64,000 nt of DNA from Paraspadella gotoi (taxonomy: Eukaryota; Chaetognatha). The notes under the pieces are model-generated. The model did no database searches and was not told where the DNA came from. It saw nothing but the letters and a program-made list of their open reading frames with translations. The position numbers were made by a program, and so were the translations under genes. Every line of letters begins with the position of its first letter. The stretch's first letter is position 1. The DNA is taken from the NCBI GenBank assembly GCA_051294375.1, contig CM119271.1:8299788-8363787 (forward strand), written 5' to 3'. This document shows, one piece after another, positions 54,274 through 64,000 of the stretch.

Positions 54274-54395
54274 CCAGCAGTAGAGGTGAGGCATAACTTG
54301 AACAATTGAACGATTGGTATAACAACAACGACAAAGAAGAGACGAAGTCGGTTTGTTGGTGCCAAATCTTGAAGAGAATCCGCGAATGACTCAGT
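54274..54395 (-). CDS. membrane-helix exon, unknown protein, unit A
   Basis: On the minus strand the acceptor TCCATAG opens a frame TESFADSLQDLAPTNRLRLF followed by FVVVVIPIVQLFKLCLTSTA, and ends at a perfect donor, GCTGG|GTAAGT, in phase 2. The helix LFFVVVVIPIV is clearly hydrophobic. Unit C repeats the exon with small indels, which suggest IVIVKLCLTSTAG as the true end. Likely a membrane protein; family unknown. Confidence 0.5.
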
Positions 54396-54443
54396 CTATG
54401 GATTAAAATTTAAATTAAAATTTATGCATTTTCGGAGATCCAA

Positions 54444-54477
<34 letters not shown>

Positions 54478-55153
54478 CGATAGTATAAATGCTTATATGT
54501 ATACTATATATATAATATGAAATTGGTACAACCAATATAAATATATAAATATATCTTACAGATCAATGAACGATCGACGCTACGTTGCCTTTTTGTTTCT
54601 TTACCCCAATNNNNNNNNNNNNNNNNNNNNNNNNNNNNNNNNNNNNNNNNNNNNNNNNNNNNNNNNNNNNNNNNNNNNNNNNNNNNNNNNNNNNNNNNNN
54701 NNNNNNNNNNAAGCGAAAGATCATGACCGAAGACGCTGTTGTTGTTTCGAAGTTGTCGTTTGGCCTTTTGTTTACGCTTCGTTTTTATTTATTTTCTCAG
54801 ATGAGATCCCGATTTTANNNNNNNNNNNNNNNNNNNNNNNNNNNNNNNNNNNNNNNNNNNNNNNNNNNNNNNNNNNNNNNNNNNNNNNNNNNNNNNNNNN
54901 NNNNNNNNNNNNNNNNNNNNNNNNNNNNNNNNNNNNNNNNNNNNNNNNNNNNNNNNNNNNNNNNNNNNNNNNNNNNNNNNNNNNNNNNNNNNNNNNNNNN
55001 NNNNNNNNNNNNNNNNNNNNNNNNNNNNNNNNNNNNNNNNNNNNNNNNNNNNNNNNNNNNNNNNNNNNNNNNNNNNNNNNNNNNNNNNNNNNNNNNNNNN
55101 NNNNNNNNNNNNNNNNNNNNNNNNNNNNNNNNNNNNNNNNNNNNNNNNNNNNN

Positions 55154-55470
55154 GTCACTTTTTGGTCGGTCGGTCGGTATGTCTGTTCGTCGGCCTGTTT
55201 TACTTAGGTTAAAAATGCACATAATTCGCTTTTAGTTTGTTGCTCATTTGTTAAGACAGAAAAAAAACCTAAAATCTCAGGGACTACAAGCGCCGCCTTC
55301 AGGAAATTCTAAAACTATAAAGAATAAAAGACGGAATTCTGTGCATGTGGTAAATACACAGGCTAAAAAAGTTATTGTCGTCATGTAGTCATGTCATGTC
55401 ATATTACGTTATGTCCTGTCATGTCACGTGAAAATAAAGTCACTGCGGCGCAATACATTGGATGAACCGA
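55154..55470 (+). repeat. dispersed repeat R2 in unit B
   Basis: Counterpart of 46587-46930, starting at the edge of the gap. Confidence 0.8.
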
Positions 55471-55553
55471 TCTTGTTATTTTCGCCAAAAGCTGCGTTTT
55501 CGGGAACCGAAAGCAGTTGCAGATATTTCGCAGTAGATGAAAAGTTTAAATCC

Positions 55554-55556
<3 letters not shown>

Positions 55557-55627
<71 letters not shown>
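55557..55627 (+). repeat. TC microsatellite
   Basis: TC tract with one GTC interruption. The unit A counterpart (47037-47210) is irregular. Confidence 0.9.
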
Positions 55628-55630
<3 letters not shown>

Positions 55631-55851
55631 CGGCGTCGGCGCTTCGGAGCAATGCGGACGATGCCGTCGACAACGTATTCCGCAAGAGTGGTTGCCAAAC
55701 CTTATTCGTCAGTTTTAGATCATTCCCGCGCGCTGATCAAATAATTTGTATAATTTGATCGCTTCGTGTGACATCGATAATTAACGAACCTAAAAATCCA
55801 TTCGTAGAAAGAAAGTAGAGGGATTTTTTTTTTTTTTTTTTTTCCACCAAA

Positions 55852-55938
55852 ATGCGTTTCACTTTCAAGTTGTGTCTCGTGGCGATTTTGATGGCGTCCA
55901 TGATTCCGGGATCGAATATGTGGTTCACTAATTTACAG
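55852..55938 (+). CDS. signal-peptide exon, unit B (intact)
   Basis: CCAAAATGC opens 29 codons, MRFTFKLCLVAILMASMIPG then SNMWFTNLQ, ending at the donor TTACAG|GTTGAA. Basic start, hydrophobic core and small residues before SN make a convincing signal peptide. The Cys-rich exon at 56942 is the likely continuation. The unit A copy is broken by indels. Confidence 0.55.
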
Positions 55939-56860
55939 GTTGAAAACTACATTTTTCTCTCAAATAGATAATGGTAGTGTGACTGTTAGAGAATATGAAA
56001 GCGTAAATATTTTTAAGATTTATCTTATAGATAAGCGCACGGAAGCAATTAAAAATTATTTAATTTCTATATAAAGTTAAATTTTTTTTAATTTTTTTTA
56101 TTTTGTAATAGATTCTGATAAAGCTTTAAAAGTTAGATAAAAACTTTTTGTTTTAAATTAATTGTTTTAATTGTTTTAATTTAATGATGACAATTTTAAA
56201 AAACATTAAAATTCAGCCAATGATAATGATGTTAAAAATTTTTTAAAGTTTTTTCTATTTTTAACAAATTTATAGTCTAAATTTTAAATAAATTTATTAC
56301 TAACTTTTATTTAACATTTTAAGCTTTATAAGAATCCATTCTTAAAACATAAAATTTTTTTAAAAATTTTTCTCATTTGTTATATATTAACATAATATAT
56401 ATATGTATATATATATAATATATAATATAAATGTTTAAAAGCTTCAGTGTAACAACCCAATGAACAAATTCAAAAAGTTGCATTGAAAATCGATTTAGTA
56501 GTAGAAGGAAATTCTTTTTTTTAGAGAACTAGATGTTAAAAAAAGAGTTCAATTTTGGCCCGCGCCCTTATTAATAGTATGTATTATGGGAAAATTGTGG
56601 ATGAAAATTCACGTAGTTATCCACTCTCTCTCTATACTTTTTGTTTTGTTTTTGGTTTTTTTACTTTTACGTTTTCTGGCCGTTCACGTAACTTTTCATT
56701 GTGTCTTGACGGGTTGGGGTCAAAAAGTTCGAAATGTTTTAAAGGAACATTACCAAATACGTACAATTTTAAATTTTGTTTTTACGTCCAACGTATGTCT
56801 TTAATGAAGACCCTATAAGCCGCTTAATCGCGAGCTCAGGTCCGTTGTTGTATCATTTAT
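55939..56860. other. intron, AT-rich
   Basis: AT-rich sequence with a TA tract (56394-56430) and no further exon. Its counterpart in unit A (47547-49440) carries the two large gaps and an internal repeat. Confidence 0.6.
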
Positions 56861-56866
56861 CATTTA

Positions 56867-56871
56867 TCTCT

Positions 56872-56939
<68 letters not shown>

Positions 56940-56940
56940 A
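56867..56940 (+). repeat. TC microsatellite at splice acceptor
   Basis: The TC tract doubles as the polypyrimidine tract of the acceptor CCCAG at 56937-56941. Confidence 0.9.
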
Positions 56941-56941
56941 G

Positions 56942-57071
56942 TCCTTACATGTGCGGGCAATTCCGCGCCAAGTGCCAGCACCGTTGATCTGAACTTACGT
57001 TGAATGCTGCACCCGGACTTACGATTGCCGCGAATTCCAGGATTCGGGGAAAGCAAATTTGTCTTCCGCTT
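56942..57071 (+). pseudogene. Cys-rich exon, unit B, frame broken
   Basis: Counterpart of 49485-49605 with insertions (GTGCCAGCACC, AACTTACG, TGCACCCGG, GATTGCCGCG) that interrupt the frame. Donor GCTT|GTGAGT is better than in unit A. Indels look like read errors, so the gene itself need not be a pseudogene. Confidence 0.5.
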
Positions 57072-57769
57072 GTGAGTGATCTTAAAAACAACATCCGTTC
57101 ATCCCCCCCCCCTCGCGAGCCCTCGAAAACTTTTCGCTATTTTTATTTAGAATTAAATTAGTTTTTAGTTTTAAAGATTAGATTAGAAGGGATTAGGTTA
57201 GAAAGGGATAGGTTAGAAATTAGATTGGATTATGGTTGGATGTTAGTATTTGCTTCTTAGTGGTAAGGCGTTAAGGGTTAGGTGATAAAGGTGAGGAATT
57301 ACAGTTTTATTCGTTTATGCGTAGGACTGAATTTTCCTTTAGAAAAGCAGAGTGGTTTTTTTGTATATTCATATTGTTATACTGGCCGATGTAGAATGAC
57401 CGAAATATTCTTTATTTTAAGTTTCATGCTACATGTACATAAATCGAATCATGAATATAGAAATATCAACAACAACAAAAAACTTTGAAAAATTCGGATA
57501 CAAGAAATAAACTTATCACGCGATTAATTCGACATTTATATATCTTTGAGATTTAGAAAACCTTGCTCCATATTAAAGCCAGTTCATCTCCGATGGCCGA
57601 CGCCTCGAACGCGCGACCCTCGCAGGCATAGAAAATGATAAACATAGGGATTAGGGTTATGGATTTGGAAATGAAATTGAAATTATATAACATATGTATA
57701 TAATTATATGATAAAATTTATGAGTTTAAGGAACAGAAATGTGGCAATTTTGAAAAGAGATCCAAAACA

Positions 57770-57975
57770 TGTTTCTCATTGACGATAGAGCGCCGCTACC
57801 TACTCTCAGCGACCGTGGATGACCGGCCCCGCAAGGGACCTTCGCTGACATCTTCGGCACACTCCAGCGAACAGCACGACCTCTTTCGCGAACCTCGCGT
57901 ATTTCTCCGAGCCAAAACATCCTGAAAACATCATTTCGCCAACAAAATAAACAGATGTAAATTGAAATTTGGTGA
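57770..57975 (+). pseudogene. candidate terminal exon, unit B, frame broken
   Basis: Counterpart of 50400-50602 with several one-base insertions. The AATAAA-containing end is conserved. Confidence 0.4.
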
Positions 57976-58209
57976 AATAAACGCGCGGGATTTTTAAATC
58001 CAAATCGCTTGAGAAAGCTGTGATTTGTTTATTTTTGAGTTTTGTTAGGTTTTATTTGTGATTCTTGTAAGTTCTATCGTCGTTGAACGCGACAGAAATT
58101 AAAAATTTGAAAAGGCCAACGCTCATTCTTTCTTTCAAAAACCATTTCGCCGTAAACGTTCTTTTCTTTATTAGTAGCCATCTCATTTTATTTTCTACAT
58201 CGTGCTCTT

Positions 58210-58218
58210 CTCCTCTCT

Positions 58219-58284
<66 letters not shown>

Positions 58285-58290
58285 CCCCCA
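58210..58290 (+). repeat. TC microsatellite
   Basis: TC tract ending in CCCCCACAG, a possible acceptor. Counterpart of 50830-50915. Confidence 0.9.
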
Positions 58291-58365
58291 CAGTCCCGAC
58301 CGAGCCCCCTTTTTATATCACTTGACTTTGTCCTCCACTTTTAAACGCCAGACATAAAGATCCAG

Positions 58366-58485
58366 ATGGCGGCGGCCATGTCAAGTACCGCCCTCGTTTT
58401 GGCAGTCGCTCTATTTTCATTTTTTTCTCACCGATGTATCCTCCTGAACCCCGGACGACGTTCGCGCTTTCTCCTCGGGTTTTAA
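58366..58485 (+). CDS. short signal-anchor ORF, unit B
   Basis: CCAGATGGCGGCGGCC start, then MAAAMSSTALVLAVALFSFF, SHRCILLNPGRRSRFLLGF and a stop at 58483-58485. The hydrophobic core is a good signal peptide or anchor. It could be a first exon whose donor is hidden by errors. The unit A version differs by indels. Confidence 0.4.
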   Translation: MAAAMSSTALVLAVALFSFFSHRCILLNPGRRSRFLLGF

Positions 58486-58734
58486 CGCCAGATTTACCGA
58501 ATTTATGCGATCCATGAAAGCGTTGTTTGTCAATGTCTCTATTCTTCATTGGCATAGACGGGACCGTCTTCCTCCGCTACATATATCTTCAATGTCCTCG
58601 CCACACAATTTTCCTGCTGCAAGATTAGACGTGATTACTCGATTGGAGCGCGAAAAGGAGGCAACGGAGATACGAACTGCCAGAAAAAATTCCGTTTGCT
58701 TTGAATCGTATTTCACAACCTCCTCTGGTGACCC

Positions 58735-58875
58735 GGTGCCTTCAGTTAGAAAAAGCCACGTGCTCTTGACCAATCAGGTGCCGGGATCGATCCCGAATGG
58801 ATCCAGCAGAGACCGGTTCCATCACTGCCTAGGGGACAAGAGAAGCTACGGATGGTTGTCTTTAGCCCACTAGAT
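58735..58875 (+). mobile_element. tRNA-like short repeat, unit B
   Basis: Counterpart of 51340-51490, with the B-box GATCGATCC intact and the same body (GGTTCCATCACTGCCTAGGG). Confidence 0.45.
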
Positions 58876-59133
58876 GCTTATCCAGTATATCCACAGTTGT
58901 ATGGCTTGCGGGATGTCGTTGTCCTCGGCAGTTGCTTAAACGTGTCAATTATTGCGAGATCTGTAGAGGAGTCGATGCTACTAATTAAACAGAATATTTA
59001 TTTTTTTAATATTTTTTTTTATTTGTTGAGCTTTGTTACGTTTCTTAAATTGATCTTTTTTTCAATACATATTTTGGTTGATAATGAAAGTTGCGTAGAT
59101 AAATGAAACTTTTTTAAAATATTTGAAAATATT

Positions 59134-59145
59134 TTGATTAAAATG
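59134..59145 (+). other. empty target site of the foldback element
   Basis: Unit B reads TTGATTAAAATG once, directly between the flanks that in unit A are separated by the 192-bp element and its duplicated target. Confidence 0.65.
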
Positions 59146-60688
59146 CCCTTCTCCTCTCAGGTTTCATATTTAATAAATAATGATTATCTTTTTTTTTTGA
59201 AACCCTATTCGCATAGAGCGTTAACGGCCCCCCTGCAAAGCCGAACGCATTATCTAACCTCTAACAGACAGACGACAGACCAACCGACTGCCATCCGCAG
59301 GTACACATTGTTTTGAGTTTTCTTCGTAAAAACCGAAACATTTTTTTTTATATTTGGCGAAAAGGAAGGCTCATCTCTCAAGACGATTCGATACATCGAA
59401 GAGAGAGAGAGAGAGGAGAGAGAGACGGAGAGATGATTGAGAGATACTGAGAGATAGGAGAGAGAGAGAGAGGAGATGAGAGAGAGACGAGACGAAGGAG
59501 AATCAGGAGACTGGGAGAGAGAATGCTTTGCGCACGTTGTAAAAAAAATGGGCGCTGGGGGAGGCGAATTATGAATATCCGTTAGCGAAGTTGTTGTTTT
59601 TTTTTTTTTTTTGAAAAATAAAAAACTTAAAAATATTTTTTTTCAGGTTTCGCATTTTTTACTTTTTCCTCCGTCGTTGTTTCTATTTTGTTGTTGTTGT
59701 TGTTGTTTCCATTGTGATGCTGGCGCTGTGCGTGATTGAAATCTGTTATTTTTAGTCTCTGATAATATTGAGGAAGCGGTAACCCGTGAAGACTGTGCAT
59801 TCCACTCACTCGTATATTTCTCAGATATGCGTACAAAGAGGAAATTCTTTTCTATTGATTAATCTTTTTTTCTACGTATAATACCTTTTCGTGTTCTAGT
59901 ATAGTCTATTATTAAATCTGGATCATTAAAAGAAGGATTTATAAAATTCGTTACTTGTTTACGGATAAATGGGATATATTGGCTTTGGTCCATTCTCAAT
60001 TTCCGCCTGAAATTCGTGGAAAGCGACCATCAACCCCAAGAGAATTGTCCATTGACTAATCTTCTATACAAATTTTCCGTTCAAAGTCGTACAACGAGTA
60101 CCTGTATCGAGTCTTGACTTCTGACTTTGAACTCGCGCGCCGCCATTTCTTCCTCCTCCAAAATCCACTATTCTTCTTCGAAACTGAAAAAAAAAAAGAA
60201 CAACAAACAACAAAAGATGAGAAATAACGATGAGAGAAATACGGAATAAAGTCTGCAAAAAGTCACCATTTGCAACTTTTTTTTCTCTCTCTCATCATAT
60301 TCTCAATGAAATGTTCTGGAAATCCGTGTCGGTCGCGGAGCGGGACGAAAACGGATGTTTATGGGCGTTCGGGAAGAGAAAAGAAAAAAATCGAATACAA
60401 CATGAATCGATATAGTCGCGTTTAGCTTCGCTCCTTTTAAGTCGTTAGCAGGCGAGGTTGGGTGCAGCCCTCCTCGACGGCGCACGAAACAATCCACAGC
60501 GGATCATCGATTCAAAACTGTTTTTCGAGACAGCAAAAGCAAAACATTTTTATTCGCGTTTCCACCTTCGCCCCGTTCGATTGTACATATTCTAGACATT
60601 CCTTGAGTTTTTTTTTAGTTCGGCGCCGTAAATTATCGCCATAAATCATTTAAGCTTCGACTTTTTTTGAGAAGCGATCGCTCTCTCT

Positions 60689-60757
<69 letters not shown>

Positions 60758-61738
60758 TTTTTCTCTCTCTCTCTCTTCAACCGAGAGCAGCCAGATTTTT
60801 ATCTTTGCATTTTTAAAATTCTTTGAAACCTGGGCCTACAAATGTAATTGCTTAAAGCCATATTTTATGGAAGAAAAAGCGAAAAGCGTAATAATTTCAT
60901 CTCCCGCCCGAAGCAAAAAAAAATTTTTTCTATTATTAAAAAAATGTAACAAATGGGCGCACAGAAAAAAAAAAGGTAAAGAATTCAGCTAAACAAAAAA
61001 ATGATGCTTTTCAGCGACGCGCGAAGAAGCAATATTTGTTAAGGGAATAAAACCATTAGGTTCTTCTTTGTTTAAAAATATAATTTAATGTATTTTAATC
61101 GAATTAATTAATTGATTTTAATATTCAAGTTAAATAAATATTTTTTTTCAAATTTAATCTTAGTCTAGTCTTTTCTAGTCTTTCAAATATAATCAATAGT
61201 CTCAGAAAACAAGTAATCCTGAAATTTTTTTTTTTTTTACTTAAAACGAAAATTACTATGAACTAGAGGATAATCTTTATTTCAGTCCTAATTATATCAT
61301 AAACATTTCAACAATCCAAATTAATTCGTAAATCTTAAAATAGTCTTTCGAATCTTAAACCCAACATCGACATCGGACAAAGCATTTAAAATTATTCATG
61401 GGTTTAAGATGTTTTGTTTGTCTTCGAGAGAAAAAAGTGATCCAATGCGTGAGCTTTTCGAGCCTTCTTCCTCCCCCTTTTCCGACCACCTTTCCTCCCC
61501 CCCTTCCTACTCCCCCCCCCACCTTAAACAATTCTCGACCACCCTTGTGCCCACAGCGAAAGAAAATGTTTTTCTGGGTTTTTTTTCAAATTCCTCTCTT
61601 TCGATAAAGTCCAGTTTTTTTTTTTTATTTCACTTTTCTTTCGGCGAAAATAAACAAAAATAAAAGTAAACAAAAGGAAATCGCGACTTTTTATTTTTTT
61701 TGCAAATTAAAAACAAACAAAAGAGCAGACGCGTTAGA
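59146..61738. other. rest of unit B, microsatellites and AT-rich DNA
   Basis: Interrupted GA tract (59400-59520), TC tract (60685-60775) and AT-rich sequence. The minus-strand exon counterpart near 60130 (MAAREFKV) is diverged. No intact gene. Confidence 0.6.
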
Positions 61739-61744
61739 AACTTA

Positions 61745-61860
61745 CCCAGCAGTAGATGGTGAGCATAACTTGACAATGACGATGCGGTTATAACAAACGA
61801 CGACAAAGAAGAGACGAAGTCAGTTTTGTTCGGCTGCCAAATCTTGAGAAATCGCGAATG
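61745..61860 (-). pseudogene. membrane-helix exon, unit B, broken
   Basis: Counterpart of 54274-54395 with the donor GCTGG|GTAAGT intact. The helix region is altered by indels and the acceptor side has diverged. Confidence 0.5.
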
Positions 61861-63804
61861 GAATAATCCATTACTGGCGATCTGACGCCTACGTGATGCC
61901 TTTTTGTTTCTTACCCTATATGTTCGTATCGCCAATATCNNNNNNNNNNNNNNNNNNNNNNNNNTTCATTTTCTTTAAATTCGACAAAGAAACGTATCGG
62001 ATGTCTTGACTGTCGACTTTGAACTCGCGCGCCATCTTTCCTCCTCCAAAATCCCATTTCTTCTTCGAAACTGAAAAAACAAAAAAACAAAAGAGAAAAA
62101 AGAAGAAAACGGATAAAAGTCGAAAATCCCATTTGCAACTTTTTTTTCTCTCTCTCTATTTTCTCAGAAATGTTCTGGAAATCCCGTCGCGGGCGAAAAC
62201 GGATGTTTATGGGTTCGGGAAAAAAAAATAATAAAACAGAATCGAAAGTCGGTTTTAGTCGCTCCTTTTAACGTCGGTTAGAGGCGAGGTGGGTTGACGC
62301 CCCCTCGCCGACGAAACAATCACAGGGATCATCGATCAAAACTGTTTTTCGAGAAGCAAAAGAAAAACAGTTTTTATTCGGTTTCCACCTTCGCCGTTCG
62401 ATTCGTACATATTCTTGACATTCCTTGAGNNNNNNNNNNNNNNNNNNNNNNNNNNNNNNNNNNNNNNNNNNNNNNNNNNNNNNNNNNNNNNNNNNNNNNN
62501 NNNNNNNNNNNNNNNNNNNNNNNNNNNNNNNNNNNNNNNNNNNNNNNNNNNNNNNNNNNNNNNNNNNNNNNNNNNNNNNNNNNNNNNNNNNNNNNNNNNN
62601 NNNNNNNNNNNNNNNNNNNNNNNNNNNNNNNNNNNNNNNNNNCTCTCTCTCTCTCTTCAACCGAGAGAGCCAGATTTTTATCTTTGCATTAAAATTCTTT
62701 GAACCTGGGCTACAAATGTAATTGTAAAAGCCATATTTTATGGAAGAAAAGCGAAAGCGTAATAATTTCATCTCCGCGAAGGCAAAAAAAATTTTTTTTC
62801 TATTATTAAAAAAATGTAACAAATGGGCAACAGAAAAAAAAAGGTAAAGAATTCAGTCTAAACAAAAAAATGATGTTTTCAGCGACGCGCGAAGAAGCAA
62901 TATNNNNNNNNNNNNNNNNNNNNNNNNNNNNNNNNNNNNNNNNNNNNNNNNNNNNNNNNNNNNNNNNNNNNNNNNNNNNNNNNNNNNNNNNNNNNNNNNN
63001 NNNNNNNNNNNNNNNNNNNNNNNNNNNNNNNNNNNNNNNNNNNNNNNNNNNNNNNNNNNNNNNNNNNNNNNNNNNNNNNNNNNNNNNNNNNNNNNNNNNN
63101 NNNNNNNNNNNNNNNNNNNNNNNNNNNNNNNNNNNNNNNNNNNNNNNNNNNNNNNNNNNNNNNNNNNNNNNNNNNNNNNNNNNNNNNNNNNNNNNNNNNN
63201 NNNNNNNNNNNNNNNNNNNNNNNNNNNNNNNNNNNGAAATTAATAATTGATTTTAATATTCAAGTTAAATAAATAGTAAAACAAGTAATCCTGAAATTTT
63301 TTTTTTACTTAAAACGAAAATTAATGAATAGAGGATAAATTCTTTTTTTTTATTTCAAAGTCCCATTAATAATCCATCCACAACATTCAACACATCCAAA
63401 TAATTCGTTAAATCTTAAAAATAGTCTTTCGAATTAAACCCAACCATCGGACATCGGACAAAAGATTTAAAATTATTCATGGCGTTATGTGTTTGTTTGT
63501 CTCGAGAGAAAAGTGATCAATGCGTGAGATTTTCGAGTCCTTCTTCATCCCCCTTTTCCGCCACACCTTTTCTCTCCCCCCTTCCTACTCCCCACCTTAA
63601 CATATTCTCGACCACCCTGGTTGCCACAGCGAAGAAAATGTGGTTTTTTCAAATTCCTCTCTTTTCGATAAAGGTCCAGTTTTTTTTTTCTTTCACTTTT
63701 CTTCGGCGAAAATAAACAAAAATAAAAGTAAACCAAAGAAACCCCGACTTTTATTTTTTTGCAAATTAAAACAAACAAAAAGAGCAGACGCGTTAGAAAC
63801 TTAC

Positions 63805-63921
63805 CAGCAGTAGAGGTGAGGCATAACTTGACAATGACGATTGGTATAACAACACGACAAAGAAGAGACGAAGTCGGTTTGTTGGTGCCAAATCTTGAAG
63901 AAAATCCGCGAATGACTCAGT
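63805..63921 (-). CDS. membrane-helix exon, unit C
   Basis: Counterpart of 54274-54395: TESFADFLQDLAPTNRLRLF, then a hydrophobic run. A deletion in GTCGTGTTG shifts the end of the frame. Donor CTG|GTAAGT. Confidence 0.45.
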
Positions 63922-63972
63922 CTATGGATTAAATTTAAATTAAAATTTATGCATTTTCGGAGATCCAACATT

Positions 63973-64000
63973 CATCTCTCTCTCTCTCTCTCTCTCTCTC
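63973..64000 (+). repeat. TC microsatellite at window edge
   Basis: TC units continuing past the window; counterpart of 54449-54475. Confidence 0.9.

Larger units (their letters stand above)
45910..54610 (+). repeat. tandem unit A
   Basis: Landmarks recur in order in unit B (54711-61939): AAGCGAAAGATCATGACCG (46279/54711), repeat R2 (46587/55154), the signal-peptide exon (47459/55852), the Cys-rich exon (49485/56942), the MAAAMSS ORF (50990/58366), a tRNA-like repeat (51340/58735), and TTCAACCGAGAG (53397/60776). The last part recurs again in unit C (61965-64000). Within A, 47738-48069 is repeated at 48811-49160 across gaps. Confidence 0.9.
54711..61939 (+). repeat. tandem unit B, indel-rich
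   Basis: Full-length counterpart of unit A, bounded by gaps. It has more single-base insertions than A and lacks the foldback element at 51766-51957. Confidence 0.9.
61965..64000 (+). repeat. tandem unit C, partial
   Basis: Matches 52764-54470 of unit A almost exactly, much more closely than unit B, apart from the two gaps. It runs off the right window edge. Confidence 0.9.

Overview
This window looks like nuclear DNA of an invertebrate animal, drafted from long reads and poorly polished. The evidence is canonical GT-AG introns, a metazoan-type 28S rRNA segment, a zinc-transporter gene of the SLC30A1 (ZnT1) type, tRNA-derived SINEs, hAT MITEs and Penelope-like retroelement remnants with hammerhead-ribozyme motifs. 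I cannot name the phylum; a spiralian is a weak guess from the 28S 3' end. Twelve N gaps, many one-base indels in coding sequence and several duplicated blocks mark the assembly as rough. GA/TC microsatellites occur every few kb.

0-9 kb is mostly non-coding: a minisatellite (1-415), an isolated candidate first exon (522), a Penelope-like foldback insertion with a 15-bp target-site duplication (1861-3006), and a first exon behind an E2F-like site (8776). 9.5-11.4 kb holds the only intact-looking single-exon gene: TATA box, strong Kozak context, a basic N-terminal domain, then about 24 copies of a 14-residue Asn/Ser/Pro/Gly/Met repeat. 13.5 kb carries the best hammerhead fold, and two phase-matched minus-strand exons lie at 14.0-14.7 kb.

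16-26.7 kb is a giant inverted repeat. Two arms of about 4 kb, each with two exons of a multi-pass membrane protein, two hAT MITEs, a SINE and a CCGA-type tract, flank a lone 28S rRNA segment. The left arm is cleaner; the right arm is full of indels.

30.4-37.7 kb contains the four C-terminal exons of a ZnT1-like gene, joined in consistent phase. Its fifth transmembrane helix appears to lack the zinc-coordinating HxxxD pair. A noisy second copy of the last exon follows, then exons that resemble a second ZnT1 paralogue (39.4-40.0 kb). 42-45.3 kb is an unusually G-poor block without recognisable genes.

45.9-64 kb is a unit of about 7-8 kb present two and a half times (A, B, C). Each unit holds pieces of a small secreted acidic protein (minus strand), a secreted Cys-rich protein, a short signal-anchor ORF and a minus-strand membrane-helix exon. 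Unit A carries a hammerhead-type element that unit B lacks, so A and B are genuinely different copies or haplotypes.
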